Of a DNA stretch of 64,000 bases, positions 49,139 through 58,659 are shown piece by piece (position 1 is the stretch's first letter; each line of letters begins with the position of its first letter). The stretch is taken from NCBI RefSeq assembly GCF_003862475.1, contig NZ_RRCO01000004.1, forward strand, positions 174,962 through 238,961, given 5' to 3'. A program made the position numbers and the translations under genes. Origin of the DNA: Lachnoanaerobaculum gingivalis. GTDB taxonomy: Bacteria; Bacillota; Clostridia; Lachnospirales; Lachnospiraceae. The notes under the pieces were generated by a model. That model was not told the origin of the DNA. It was given only the letters and a program-made list of their open reading frames with translations, and made no database searches.

Positions 49139-52100
49139 AAAATAATATTTTAGATGCATGGATTATGGTTGAACATCTCTCTGAGGGAGATATAAGTCTG
49201 AAAGACAAAAAGAATCTTAGACTTGATGACTTGACCGACAAAAAATACTATGATTATTTTAACTCATTAGTTGAAAAATCAAATATCAGAAGATATAAGA
49301 ATTCAGGTTTTGTAATCTATCTTGATATATTTGCTTTTACAGAGGTGGTTGATTTTCTTAGGAAAACATATGGAATAGCAAAGCCGGAGGGAGATATAAA
49401 TTACGGTGATAAATTCAGTATGGCATTGTGTTTTGACAAGGGCTTGCGCTATATTGACGACAATTTATTTTTCAGTGCAAGCGCATATATGAGATATTAC
49501 AGGCAGGTGCCTACAGAGTCTGAGTTTCATAAGTTTGAAGAGGATTTAAAAGATGAGCTGAAACAAAGATTTGAAAACTGTGAAGATAATCCTGAGAAAT
49601 TTGATAAGGCTGTTGAAACTGTTTTAAATAAATATGGAATTGAGCTAAAGAATTGTCGAGTACAGCTTTTAAATAATATTGAAACCGACGCCACAAATCT
49701 TCATTCCTTCTTCGTGGACGATTTGACAAAGGCTAAGAGAATAGACAATAAAAACCTTAATGATTATCTTTATGGCAAAACAGCCGGAAGGATAAATTTG
49801 GACAGCAAAAAAGATTCTTCTTGGTTTAATAAGACAGAGTTTGAAAAGATTTTAAGTCCTGAAAATTATCCTCTCGGAAGATTTCCAAGTAATACAAAAT
49901 TTGCGCTTTCTTTTATGCAGCAGGTGGCTGTAAATTTGACTATAGGGTATGATAATAATCAAATGAGGAGTGTAAACGGACCTCCGGGTACAGGGAAGAC
50001 TACACTTTTAAAAGATATATTTGCACAGCTTATCGTAGAGCAGGCGTTTGATATATGCGGACTGTCTGAAAAGTATGTAAAGGGAAGTGAGCTGACAAGA
50101 TATTTTGATAAAGCTTCCATAGGCGAGCTCCCTGAGCGTATTGCCAAAAACAATATAGTTGTTGCAAGCTCAAATAACGGTGCGGTTCAAAATATTGTAA
50201 ATGAATTGCCGCTGAAAGATGGTATTGATGAAAATATTTTACCTGAGCTTGAGGCTATAGACTATTTTAAAGAGATTGCAAACAAGAATGTAAAAGAAAA
50301 TTGGGTCAAGGAAGACGGAAAGAGTAAAAAAGAACTGATACTTGAGGATACCGGTGAAGAAAAATTCTGGGGCTCTTTTTCCCTTGAGGGCGGTAAGTCC
50401 GATAATATGACCAATATACTTAACAGGATAGAATGTATAGTAAATTGTCTTGAAAATGAGTATGAGTCCGATGATAAAATTTATAATAAATTTAAAGTTC
50501 AATACAAAAAAGTACTTGGGCTTAGAAATGATGCAAAAAGCTTACAAAATAAGTTTGACGCTTATTATAATGCAAAGTCCGAGCTTAATAAAATAGAGAA
50601 TACTTTATTAAATGAGGATGAAGAGAGAAGAAAAAAGATTGCCGTATTAAGAGAGAAAGCTAAAGAGTCTGTAAATGAAAAAAAAGTAAGCCTTGATGAA
50701 GCTTCAAGTTCACTAAACAGTACTAAAAGAAAAAGAGAAGAACTTTCAGGAAGTATTGCAAATCAAAAAATGCTTTTTGAAGCAAAGCGAAGTCAAAAAC
50801 CGGGATTTTTCTCATCGCTTTTTAACTCTGATAAAAACAAGAACTTTACAAATGAAATAAATATTTTGCAAAATAAACTTCAGGCTTTATTTGATGAGGA
50901 TGAGACCTACAGAAAGCTTGAAAATGAGCTTCAAAATAAAATAAACGAGCTGAAAAAATCTATAGATACTCAAAAGAATGCGGCAGATAATGAGAATACT
51001 CAGTATGAAGCATGGAAGCAGAACATAAATAACAGAAAAGAAAAATATACTCAGATAATAAGTGAATTTGGTGTTGATAATACAAGTATATCTAAGGGAC
51101 TTGACTTTGACAGTGATTATGAAAATCTTCAGCTCTCAAATCCATGGTTTGATGAAAACTACAGAGTGGAGCAGTCTAAGCTATTTGTATCGGCTCTAGG
51201 TGTAAGAAAGCAGTTTTTATATGAAAACAGAAAAAATATTAAGGCCGCTGTAAGCATATGGAGAAACCAAAGTAAATATATGGAAAATAAGAGATTGATT
51301 AATATCTCTTGGAATTGGATAAACCTTACCGTTCCTGTTATCAGCTCCACTTTTGCCAGCTTTTCAAGGATGTTAAAAAATATTGACGAGAATGTTCTGG
51401 GTCATACCTTTGTGGATGAAGCAGGACAGGCTCTCCCACAGGCAGCAGTGGGTGCAATATTTAGAAGCAAGAATATTATGGTAGTGGGAGATCCTTTCCA
51501 GATAAAGCCTGTACTCACTTTGGACGGCGGTCTGCTTGCATTACTTTCAAAAAGCTATAATGTAAGTGAAAAGTATTTGTCCGAGTCTGCTTCCGTACAG
51601 ACTTTGGTGGATGCCGCAAGTCAATACGGTTTTTACACAAAGGGTGAAGAAGAAGAGGATTCATGGATAGGTATTCCGCTTTGGGTACACAGGCGCTGTA
51701 AATATCCTATGTTTACCATATCAAATGAGATATCTTATCAAAACCTTATGGTACAGGGTAATGAGGGCTATGGAAAAACCGGATGGTATGATATAAAAGG
51801 TAAGGCGGTAGATAAGTATGTTGAAGAACAGGGTGAATTTCTTCTAAAAAAGATACAGAGTATGGCAAAGTCAAACCCTAAGATATTGGATAAAAATGAG
51901 AGTGACACTATTTATATAATATCACCATTTAAAAATGTTGCTTACAGACTGGCAAGAAAGCTTGATGAAATAGGCTTTACAAGAAGAGAAAACGGAAAAG
52001 TCACAAATATCGGAACCATCCATACCTTCCAGGGTAAGGAAGCTCCGATAGTATTTATGGTGCTTGGAGCTGATACAAACAGTAAGGGTGCCGCAAGCTG

Positions 52101-52293
52101 GGCGGTAAGCGAGGCCAATATGATGAATGTTGCGGCTACAAGAGCGAAGAAGGAATTTTATATAGTAGGAGATAAAAAACTTTACATGAGTTTGGGAAGT
52201 GAAGTGATAAGCAAAGTGAATAAGGTTATAACAGCTTACAGTAAGGAACATCCCGAGCTTATAGATGAGAATACGGATTTGGGTAGTTTATGA
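49135..52293 (+). CDS. Large superfamily 1 DNA2/NAM7-type helicase with coiled coil
   Basis: A 1,052-residue protein. Walker A GPPGTGKTTLLKD at residues 282-294; a long charged coiled-coil insert (about 440-680) splits the motor; the DExx box is VDEAGQALPQA (residue 759 on), followed by VVGDPFQIKPV (motif III), IGTIHTFQGKEAPIVF and MMNVAATRAKKEFYIVG (motifs V-VI). This AAA_11/AAA_12 organisation resembles Upf1-like helicases with a nested coiled coil. The N-terminal 250 residues are of unknown fold. Function unknown, probably nucleic acid remodelling. Overlaps genes on both sides by four bases. Confidence 0.85.
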   Translation: MKNNILDAWIMVEHLSEGDISLKDKKNLRLDDLTDKKYYDYFNSLVEKSNIRRYKNSGFVIYLDIFAFTEVVDFLRKTYGIAKPEGDINYGDKFSMALCFDKGLRYIDDNLFFSASAYMRYYRQVPTESEFHKFEEDLKDELKQRFENCEDNPEKFDKAVETVLNKYGIELKNCRVQLLNNIETDATNLHSFFVDDLTKAKRIDNKNLNDYLYGKTAGRINLDSKKDSSWFNKTEFEKILSPENYPLGRFPSNTKFALSFMQQVAVNLTIGYDNNQMRSVNGPPGTGKTTLLKDIFAQLIVEQAFDICGLSEKYVKGSELTRYFDKASIGELPERIAKNNIVVASSNNGAVQNIVNELPLKDGIDENILPELEAIDYFKEIANKNVKENWVKEDGKSKKELILEDTGEEKFWGSFSLEGGKSDNMTNILNRIECIVNCLENEYESDDKIYNKFKVQYKKVLGLRNDAKSLQNKFDAYYNAKSELNKIENTLLNEDEERRKKIAVLREKAKESVNEKKVSLDEASSSLNSTKRKREELSGSIANQKMLFEAKRSQKPGFFSSLFNSDKNKNFTNEINILQNKLQALFDEDETYRKLENELQNKINELKKSIDTQKNAADNENTQYEAWKQNINNRKEKYTQIISEFGVDNTSISKGLDFDSDYENLQLSNPWFDENYRVEQSKLFVSALGVRKQFLYENRKNIKAAVSIWRNQSKYMENKRLINISWNWINLTVPVISSTFASFSRMLKNIDENVLGHTFVDEAGQALPQAAVGAIFRSKNIMVVGDPFQIKPVLTLDGGLLALLSKSYNVSEKYLSESASVQTLVDAASQYGFYTKGEEEEDSWIGIPLWVHRRCKYPMFTISNEISYQNLMVQGNEGYGKTGWYDIKGKAVDKYVEEQGEFLLKKIQSMAKSNPKILDKNESDTIYIISPFKNVAYRLARKLDEIGFTRRENGKVTNIGTIHTFQGKEAPIVFMVLGADTNSKGAASWAVSEANMMNVAATRAKKEFYIVGDKKLYMSLGSEVISKVNKVITAYSKEHPELIDENTDLGSL

Positions 52294-52934
52294 TAAAAGA
52301 TATAGATGCATGTATTTTCGATCTGGACGGTACTTTGGTAGATTCCATGTGGATGTGGCCTGATATCGATGCCGAGTATTTGGAAAGATTCGGATTTGAA
52401 TACGATGACAATTTAAAAAATGAAATAGACGGAATAAGCTTTCATGAAACAGCGGTTTATTTTCAAAAGAAGTTCGGTATAAAAGACAGTGTGGAAAAAA
52501 TCTGTCAGGACTGGGAAGATATGGCGCTGGATAAATATAAGTATGAAGTGAAAGAAAAGCCGGGATGCACATGCTTTTTGAAACATTTAAAGTCAAGAGG
52601 AATCAAAATGGGAATTGCAACCAGCAATAACAAAAATATGGTGGATGCGGTACTTAATTCTTTAAATATGAAAGATTATTTTGAGGTCATTACTACATCG
52701 GATGAGGTAAAAAAAGGTAAGCCTGCACCTGATGTTTATTTAAGAACGGCAGAACTTCTTGGAGTCAGACCTGAAAAATGTCTTGTATTTGAAGATGTGG
52801 TAGCAGGTGTTATTGCAGGAAAAGCTGCAGGAATGAAGGTATGTGCAATAGAGGATGATTTCTCAAAAGAGGTTAGAGAAAGAAAAAAGGAACTGGCGAA
52901 TTATTATATAAATGACTACAGGGAATTGCTATGA
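52290..52934 (+). CDS. HAD-superfamily phosphatase (phosphoglucomutase-like)
   Basis: A 214-residue HAD hydrolase. Motif I FDLDGTLVDS with nucleophile D11 and acid D13, motif II TSNN, motif III lysine in KKGKPAPDVY and motif IV FEDVVAG. The helical cap fits the beta-phosphoglucomutase/phosphatase subgroup; substrate unknown. Four-base overlaps with neighbours indicate co-translation. Confidence 0.9.
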   Translation: MIKDIDACIFDLDGTLVDSMWMWPDIDAEYLERFGFEYDDNLKNEIDGISFHETAVYFQKKFGIKDSVEKICQDWEDMALDKYKYEVKEKPGCTCFLKHLKSRGIKMGIATSNNKNMVDAVLNSLNMKDYFEVITTSDEVKKGKPAPDVYLRTAELLGVRPEKCLVFEDVVAGVIAGKAAGMKVCAIEDDFSKEVRERKKELANYYINDYRELL

Positions 52935-53470
52935 CAAAGAAAAAAGGCGAGTACGGGTACAGAAAATACTTTAAAATAAAAAACGGATTAATTATAGGGT
53001 TTTTTGTTTTTATTATACTTTTGCTTTTTATATCTTCAAAGATTACAAAAAATGCCGATATTTCAAGGATACTGCTTGTTTCATCCATACTTATGGTACT
53101 TCCTATGGCAAACCTTCTGTCACCTTTTCTAGTGGTGTTTAAGTATAAATCATTTGAATATGAAAAGATAAAGGAATATCTTGATGATAAGCATTTTTTA
53201 TTTGATATAATCCTTACCATGAAGGAGCAGGTAATGCCTCTTGATATAATATATATCGATGAAGAAAGAATCTTCGGTATTCTCTCCAACAAGGCGGATA
53301 AATCAAAAACCGAGGAATTTATCAAAGAAAGAATGAAAATAGGCGGTATCAAAGTAAGTGTGAAGATTTGTGACAGCTTTAATGAAATGAAAAAGTTTGT
53401 TCAAAGTAAAGATGCGGATGACAAAAATTTAGATGAGATAAGGGCTATCTTTAAAAGCCTTTCAGTATAA
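52931..53470 (+). CDS. Membrane protein of unknown function
   Basis: A 179-residue protein with a basic N-terminus, two membrane helices (about 20-38 and 47-66) and a cytoplasmic C-terminal domain of about 110 residues with a beta-alpha pattern (IIYIDEERIFGILSNKADKS). Overlaps the flanking genes at both ends. Homologues in related operons have no known function that I can recall. Confidence 0.7.
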   Translation: MTKKKGEYGYRKYFKIKNGLIIGFFVFIILLLFISSKITKNADISRILLVSSILMVLPMANLLSPFLVVFKYKSFEYEKIKEYLDDKHFLFDIILTMKEQVMPLDIIYIDEERIFGILSNKADKSKTEEFIKERMKIGGIKVSVKICDSFNEMKKFVQSKDADDKNLDEIRAIFKSLSV

Positions 53471-54492
53471 TGATTGAAATAATTGTAGGAAAAAATGAAA
53501 GCGGACAAAGGCTTGACAGGGTTCTGGAAAAAATATTTGTAAATGCAAATACAGGATTTATTTTCAAGATGCTTAGAAAAAAGAATATTACTTTAAATGA
53601 TAAAAAAGCTGACGGAAAGGAAAGACTTGAGCAGGGGGCAAGTATCAAGCTTTGGTTTTCCGATGAAAGTTTTGAAAAGTTATCAGGGAAAAAAGCGGGA
53701 AATATAAAAGACTTAGAGGAAAAGCCGACAGCTAATAAAAAAAGTACAGAAACTTTTAAATCATATATAGTATATGAGGATGAAAATACTGTTATAATAA
53801 ATAAACCTGCAGGCCTTTTATCACAGAAATCAAGTGAAAACGATATATCGGTAAACGATCTTTTGCTTGATTACCTTGAATTTGATTCCAAGGCGTTAAA
53901 TACATTCAAGCCTTCAATATGCAACAGACTTGACAGAAATACTTCAGGACTTATGGTTTGCGGAAAGACTTTGGAAGGCTTAAGAGTAAATAACGAATTG
54001 ATAAAAACAAAGGCTGTCAGCAAATATTATCTGGCTTTGGTAAAGGGCAGAGTGGGAAAAACGGGGGAGATTAATGCATGGCTTTATAAGGATGAAAAGA
54101 CCAATAAAGTTACTGTCAAAGATAAAACCTTTAAAGGTGCGGATTTTATACAGACAGAGTACGAGGTAGTAGATTATTTTAAAGATACCACACTACTTTT
54201 AGTAAAGCTTATAACAGGAAAAACTCATCAGATTAGAGCGCATTTGTCTTCAATATCACATCCTATAATAGGGGATTTTAAATACGGAGAGAAAACGGTG
54301 AATGAAAAGTTTAAAAGAGAGTATGGTATAAAGTCTCAGCTTTTACATTCATTCAGACTTGTATATCCGAACAGTGATATTTCAGATACGGATACTTTTA
54401 AAGCTTTAAAGGGAAAGTGCTTTGAGGCCTCATATAATAATGATTTCAGAAAGGTGATAGGAGATGGGTACTTGGAAAACAAGAGGTCTTAG
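53470..54492 (+). CDS. RluC/RluD-family 23S rRNA pseudouridine synthase
   Basis: A 340-residue enzyme with an N-terminal S4 domain (GQRLDRVLEKIF) and RluA-type catalytic core: IINKPAGLLSQ, nucleophile motif NRLDRNTSGLMV and LITGKTHQIRAHL. Modifies uridines in 23S rRNA; exact site not decidable. The start shares one base with the preceding stop. Confidence 0.92.
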   Translation: MIEIIVGKNESGQRLDRVLEKIFVNANTGFIFKMLRKKNITLNDKKADGKERLEQGASIKLWFSDESFEKLSGKKAGNIKDLEEKPTANKKSTETFKSYIVYEDENTVIINKPAGLLSQKSSENDISVNDLLLDYLEFDSKALNTFKPSICNRLDRNTSGLMVCGKTLEGLRVNNELIKTKAVSKYYLALVKGRVGKTGEINAWLYKDEKTNKVTVKDKTFKGADFIQTEYEVVDYFKDTTLLLVKLITGKTHQIRAHLSSISHPIIGDFKYGEKTVNEKFKREYGIKSQLLHSFRLVYPNSDISDTDTFKALKGKCFEASYNNDFRKVIGDGYLENKRS

Positions 54493-54997
54493 GGGCTCGG
54501 CATTGGAAGAGTATATCAACTACTCCAATGAAAAGTACAGAGAAAGCGGACTTGCCCTTATTCAAAAGATTCCTACACCGATTACACCGATTGATATTGA
54601 CAAATCTTCAAGGCATATCACTTTGGCATATTTTGAGAAAAAGTCCACAGTTGATTATATAGGAGTCGTTCAGGGAATACCTGTATGTTTTGATGCAAAA
54701 GAATGCGCAAGTACAAGCTTTTCACTTGCAAATGTACATGAACACCAGTTTAAGTTCATGGAGGAGTTTGAAAAGCAGGGAGGCATAGCTTTTCTTATTA
54801 TATTTTTTAAATCACTTGATAAGATAATATATTTGCCGCTAAAGGATTTGAAACTTTTTTTTGAAAGGATGAATGAAGGCGGTAAAAAAAGTTTTAAATA
54901 TGAAGAGCTTGATGAGGAATATTTGATACCTAAAAAAGGTGATATTATAGTACATTATTTAGAGAGCCTTAGCTTATATCTCAGTAAGGAATCTTAA
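54464..54997 (+). CDS. recU: Holliday junction resolvase RecU
   Basis: A 177-residue resolvase. Nuclease residues are visible in STVDYIGVVQGIPVCFDAKE (D...E-x-K core) and the N-terminal GLRGSALEEYINYSN; the stalk and C-terminal KGDIIVHYLE are typical. Resolves recombination intermediates, functionally alongside RecG of the nearby operon. Overlaps the pseudouridine synthase gene by 29 bases. Confidence 0.93.
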   Translation: MGTWKTRGLRGSALEEYINYSNEKYRESGLALIQKIPTPITPIDIDKSSRHITLAYFEKKSTVDYIGVVQGIPVCFDAKECASTSFSLANVHEHQFKFMEEFEKQGGIAFLIIFFKSLDKIIYLPLKDLKLFFERMNEGGKKSFKYEELDEEYLIPKKGDIIVHYLESLSLYLSKES

Positions 54998-55034
54998 AAG
55001 AGGATTGAAAAAGTTGGATATAAAGGAGACATAA

Positions 55035-55400
55035 ATGAAACAAATAGATGCAAGAATTTATAACGGAAAAACAAATTTTGAGTGGAAAGATTTAGAATTA
55101 AACAGTGAAGGTCTGCTTCCGGTGATAGTACAGGATTATATAGATCATACTGTACTTATGTATACATATATGGACGAATCCGCATGGGAGAAAACACTTG
55201 CCACAGGACTTTTGACTTATTATTCAAAATCTCATAAGAGGGATATAGTAAAGGGGAAAAAATACGGAAATTACCAATATGTCAGAGAACTGTTTTTAAA
55301 CGGAGAAAAGAATGCACTTTTAATAAAAGTTTATCCTATGGGTCCGGCATGTGACGACAGTAAAAAAAGCTGCTTTTCAAATGAGATAGAGGAAATATAA
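55035..55400 (+). CDS. HisI-like (phosphoribosyl-AMP cyclohydrolase family), metal site altered
   Basis: A 121-residue protein with the HisI fold pattern: VLMYTYMDESAWEKTLATG, YYSKSHKRDIVKGKKYGN and GPACDDSKKSCF (C106, C113 as zinc ligands). HisI enzymes carry a DxDxD magnesium-binding loop after the central strand. Here that position reads LNGEKNALL (residues 88-96), so the loop is lost and the His in the usual CH pair is also missing. No other his genes are nearby. It may be a repurposed, non-catalytic or differently active homologue. ATG 55,035 after AAGGAGAC. Confidence 0.8.
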   Translation: MKQIDARIYNGKTNFEWKDLELNSEGLLPVIVQDYIDHTVLMYTYMDESAWEKTLATGLLTYYSKSHKRDIVKGKKYGNYQYVRELFLNGEKNALLIKVYPMGPACDDSKKSCFSNEIEEI

Positions 55401-55402
55401 TG

Positions 55403-57007
55403 ATGAATCATATTTTGTTGATTGTATCATTTATTATTTTACTTTGTATAGTACTGAATCTTATAACAAGTAAAATAGGTGTGCCTGTACTTTTAGCATT
55501 TATTTTGCTGGGAATGGTATTCGGATCTGAAGGCATATTTAAAATCAGATTTGATGATTTCAAACAGGCGGAAACCATATGTTCATTTGCACTTATCTTT
55601 ATAATGTTTTACGGAGGTTTCGGTACAAGTATCAAGGAGGCAAAGCCCGTACTTTTAAAGGCAGGGCTCCTGTCAAGTGTCGGAGTAGTGCTTACTTCAA
55701 TGTTTGTGGCTGTGTTTGCTTACTTTGTCCTGAAATTTTCATGGATAAACTCGGTACTTACAGGTGCGGTAATTTCTTCAACAGATGCGGCAAGTGTATT
55801 CTCAATATTACGAGACAGACATTTGAATCTGAAATATAATACCGCATCTATTTTGGAAGTGGAGAGCGGAAGTAATGATCCTTTCGCATATATGCTTACG
55901 ATGATTGTAGTGACTATGATATCGGGAAGTATAACGGTCGGAAGTGTTTTTGGTATGCTGTTTTTACAGCTTTTTGTGGGAGCGTTGACAGGTGTTTTAA
56001 TTGCTTTTATTTTTAAATATTTGATAAACAGATTCATTATAAACACGCCGGGATTTAATATGGTGTTTGTAATTGCCGTTGCACTGCTTTCATATTCACT
56101 TCCTAATGTGGTAGGCGGAAACGGATATTTGAGTGTATATATCACAGGTATTATACTTGGAAATTCAGATATCAGAGGAAAGAAAGATTTGGTTCCGTTC
56201 TTTGACGGTATAACAGGTATTATGCAAATACTGATATTTTTCCTTCTTGGACTTTTAGTATATCCGTCAAGACTTTTATTAGTTGCGGGTACAGGATTTG
56301 CTCTGGCATGTTTTATAACATTTGTTGTCAGACCGCTTGTTATTACAATAATTATGAAACCTTTTAAGGCGGAGTGGAATCAGATATTTCTTGTTTCATG
56401 GTCGGGATTTAGAGGAGCTTCTTCAATAGTTTTTGCAATTACGGCATTATTAAATACCAATGCAAATTATGATATATTCAATAATGTATTTTTTATAGTA
56501 TTATTTTCAATACTGGTACAGGGAAGCCTGCTTCCTTTTATATCTAAGAAAATTGATATGATTGATGAAGGCTATGATGTAATGAAAACCTTCTCGGATT
56601 ACAGTGGAGATGAGATACCTATAGAATTTATTCAGCTTACCGTCGGTGAAAATCAAAACTGGTGCGGTAAAAGTATCAGTGATATAAATCTGCCGCCTGA
56701 TACATTAATGGTTTTAATAAAGCGAGAGGGAGAAGATATAGTTCCGAACGGACAAACTCTACTTTGCTGCGGTGATACAATAGTTCTTGCCGCAAAGTCT
56801 ATCGACTTTGAAGAATATTACAATATGACAGAGCTTGTTTTAACCAAGAAATTACTCTCAAAAGGCAGCACACTTTCAGAACTTTCAGGGGAACTTGACG
56901 CACTTGTAATGCTTATTATAAGAGGGGATGATTTTATTATTCCAAACGGTGAGACGACTCTTTGTGAGGGAGATACTCTTGTTTTAAACAACGGACCTAT
57001 AAAATAA
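55403..57007 (+). CDS. Cation/proton antiporter, NhaP2/CvrA type with RCK_C domains
   Basis: A 534-residue CPA-family exchanger with 12 to 13 membrane helices (about 1-385), including the ion-binding ISSTDAASVFSILR and LEVESGSNDPFAY motifs. Two C-terminal TrkA-C/RCK_C domains follow (QLTVGENQNWCGKSISDINL and the GDTLVLNNG end), which sense ligands or ions. A K+/H+ or Na+/H+ antiport role is typical. Start ATG 55,403 (55,400 is also ATG), overlapping the end of the HisI-like gene. Confidence 0.9.
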   Translation: MNHILLIVSFIILLCIVLNLITSKIGVPVLLAFILLGMVFGSEGIFKIRFDDFKQAETICSFALIFIMFYGGFGTSIKEAKPVLLKAGLLSSVGVVLTSMFVAVFAYFVLKFSWINSVLTGAVISSTDAASVFSILRDRHLNLKYNTASILEVESGSNDPFAYMLTMIVVTMISGSITVGSVFGMLFLQLFVGALTGVLIAFIFKYLINRFIINTPGFNMVFVIAVALLSYSLPNVVGGNGYLSVYITGIILGNSDIRGKKDLVPFFDGITGIMQILIFFLLGLLVYPSRLLLVAGTGFALACFITFVVRPLVITIIMKPFKAEWNQIFLVSWSGFRGASSIVFAITALLNTNANYDIFNNVFFIVLFSILVQGSLLPFISKKIDMIDEGYDVMKTFSDYSGDEIPIEFIQLTVGENQNWCGKSISDINLPPDTLMVLIKREGEDIVPNGQTLLCCGDTIVLAAKSIDFEEYYNMTELVLTKKLLSKGSTLSELSGELDALVMLIIRGDDFIIPNGETTLCEGDTLVLNNGPIK

Positions 57008-57012
57008 AAAGC

Positions 57013-57055
57013 GGTCTGTTAATCGTAGGAATTTACGGTTAACAGACCATTTTTT
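57013..57055. terminator. Bidirectional terminator
   Basis: GGTCTGTTAA (57,013-57,022) with TTAACAGACC (57,039-57,048), perfect 10-bp stem with an inner hairpin; T-run after it on + and T-rich tail on the minus strand. Lies between convergent genes. Confidence 0.85.
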
Positions 57056-57572
57056 ATACAACATTTGATAGTACGCCGAATGATATAATCATCATTATAA
57101 TACTTGCCATAAGCATACCTAAGCAGATTGCAAGAAAGGCTTTCTTTCTGTCCATTTCAAGGAATGCGGCTATTATAGCACCTGTCCAGGCACCTGTACC
57201 GGGAAGAGGTATACCTACAAAGATAACAAGTCCCCAGAATCCATATTTTTCTATGGAGTCTTTGTTTTTCATAATCTTTTTATGTAGGAATGAGTGCATT
57301 TTATTAAAAAGCTTAAATTTGGATTTTTCCATAGCGCTTAAGATTTTGTTAATCAAAAGCAGTAAAAAAGGAATAGGTATAGCATTACCTACAAGTGCTA
57401 TAACATAACTTTCAACCGGTGAAAGCTTTAGAAGAGAAGCTGCTATAAGACCGCCTCTGAGTTCCAAAATAGGAAGCATTGATATAATAAATACTATCAA
57501 TTGCTTTCCGAAGCTCAGAGACAGCAGTCCGCCCATCATTCCTACAAGTGATTTCGCTAATTTTTCCGCCAT
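57054..57572 (-). CDS. Small multidrug export family membrane protein (COG2426)
   Basis: A 172-residue protein of the Sm_multidrug_ex family with about four to five membrane helices: SMLPILELRGGLIAA, YVIALVGNAIPIPFLLLLI and GIPLPGTGAWTGAIIAAFL. The ELRGG and PLPGTGAWTG motifs are the family hallmarks. Despite the name, function is not established. Stop lies in the shared terminator. Confidence 0.88.
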   Translation of the reverse strand: MAEKLAKSLVGMMGGLLSLSFGKQLIVFIISMLPILELRGGLIAASLLKLSPVESYVIALVGNAIPIPFLLLLINKILSAMEKSKFKLFNKMHSFLHKKIMKNKDSIEKYGFWGLVIFVGIPLPGTGAWTGAIIAAFLEMDRKKAFLAICLGMLMASIIMMIISFGVLSNVV

Positions 57573-57704
57573 AAATTACCTTCCGTTTTAAAATTTATTA
57601 TATAATTCATTGTTATATTCTACCAAAATCAGAATAAGTTAGATTGTAACAGATTGAGTAATTACAATCAAGGTGCTAATATATTAAAATATGGAGGTAG
57701 AAAG

Positions 57705-58571
57705 ATGGAATTATTAAAAGGGGCAATGTGTCTGGAAGGCGGATCTTTAAGAGGGCTGTTTACAGCCGGTGTTTTGGATGCTTTGCTTGATAATGAAGTA
57801 TATATTGAATATGTGAACGGAGTTTCTGCAGGTTCTATGAACGGAATGAATTATATTTCAAGGCAAAGAGGCAGATCAAAGAGAATCAATTTAAAATACC
57901 TGCATGATAAGAGATATATAAGTTATAAAAACATGTTCAAATCCAGACAAATATTTAATTTCGATTTCTTATTTGATGATATTTCAAATAAATACGATAT
58001 TTTTGATTGGGAATCATTTAATGACAAGGCGAAAAAATATGAAGTTGTAGCTACAGATGTAATAACCGGAGAGAGCAGATTTTTTGATAAAAATAATTGC
58101 AGCGATATTATATCGGCAGTAAAAGCTTCGGCATCCATGCCTGTAATGTCAAAGATGGTAGATGTGGAAGGCAGGAAATATCTTGACGGAGGTATATCAA
58201 CTTCAATAGCATATAAAAGAGCATTTGATGTAGGTTATTCAAAAGCAATAGTAGTACTTACAAGAGAAGAGGGTTACAGGAAAAAGCCTGTAAATAAGAT
58301 AAATGAAAGTATATATAAAAGATACTTTAAGCCGCTGCCTAATCTGGTTGAAAAATTAATGACTATACCTGAGAGATACAATAGGATGCAGGAAGAAATG
58401 GAAGAGCTGGCTAAAGACGGTAAGCTTTTAATTATCAGACCGCATAATAAGGTAACAGTACAAAGGCTTGAGCACAGTAGTGTAAAACTTGAAAAGCTGT
58501 ATAATGAAGGCTACGAAGAAGGATTAAAAAATATTGAGAATATAAAGAACTTTATTACTTTAAAGTTTTAA
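57705..58571 (+). CDS. Patatin-like phospholipase
   Basis: A 288-residue serine hydrolase. Oxyanion-hole motif EGGSLRGLFTAGVLD (11-25), nucleophile elbow GVSAGS (S41) and catalytic aspartate in LDGGIS (D161) form the Ser-Asp dyad. The C-terminal region (YNRMQEEMEELAKDGKLLII) is typical of the Firmicute YjjU-like subgroup. Acts on acyl lipids, probably cytoplasmic or membrane-associated. ATG 57,705, eight bases after GGAGG. Confidence 0.92.
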   Translation: MELLKGAMCLEGGSLRGLFTAGVLDALLDNEVYIEYVNGVSAGSMNGMNYISRQRGRSKRINLKYLHDKRYISYKNMFKSRQIFNFDFLFDDISNKYDIFDWESFNDKAKKYEVVATDVITGESRFFDKNNCSDIISAVKASASMPVMSKMVDVEGRKYLDGGISTSIAYKRAFDVGYSKAIVVLTREEGYRKKPVNKINESIYKRYFKPLPNLVEKLMTIPERYNRMQEEMEELAKDGKLLIIRPHNKVTVQRLEHSSVKLEKLYNEGYEEGLKNIENIKNFITLKF

Positions 58572-58590
58572 TGTTTAAAGCCTTAAGGTA

Positions 58591-58619
58591 TTGACGTAAA
58601 AAAACATATATAGTATAAT
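58591..58619 (+). promoter_or_regulatory. Promoter of the ABC transporter operon
   Basis: -35 TTGACG (58,591-58,596), 17-base spacer, -10 TATAAT (58,614-58,619). Near-consensus. Confidence 0.8.
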
Positions 58620-58659
58620 CCCTTGCATAATAAGTTTTATTTATATGGAAGGAAAGTTT

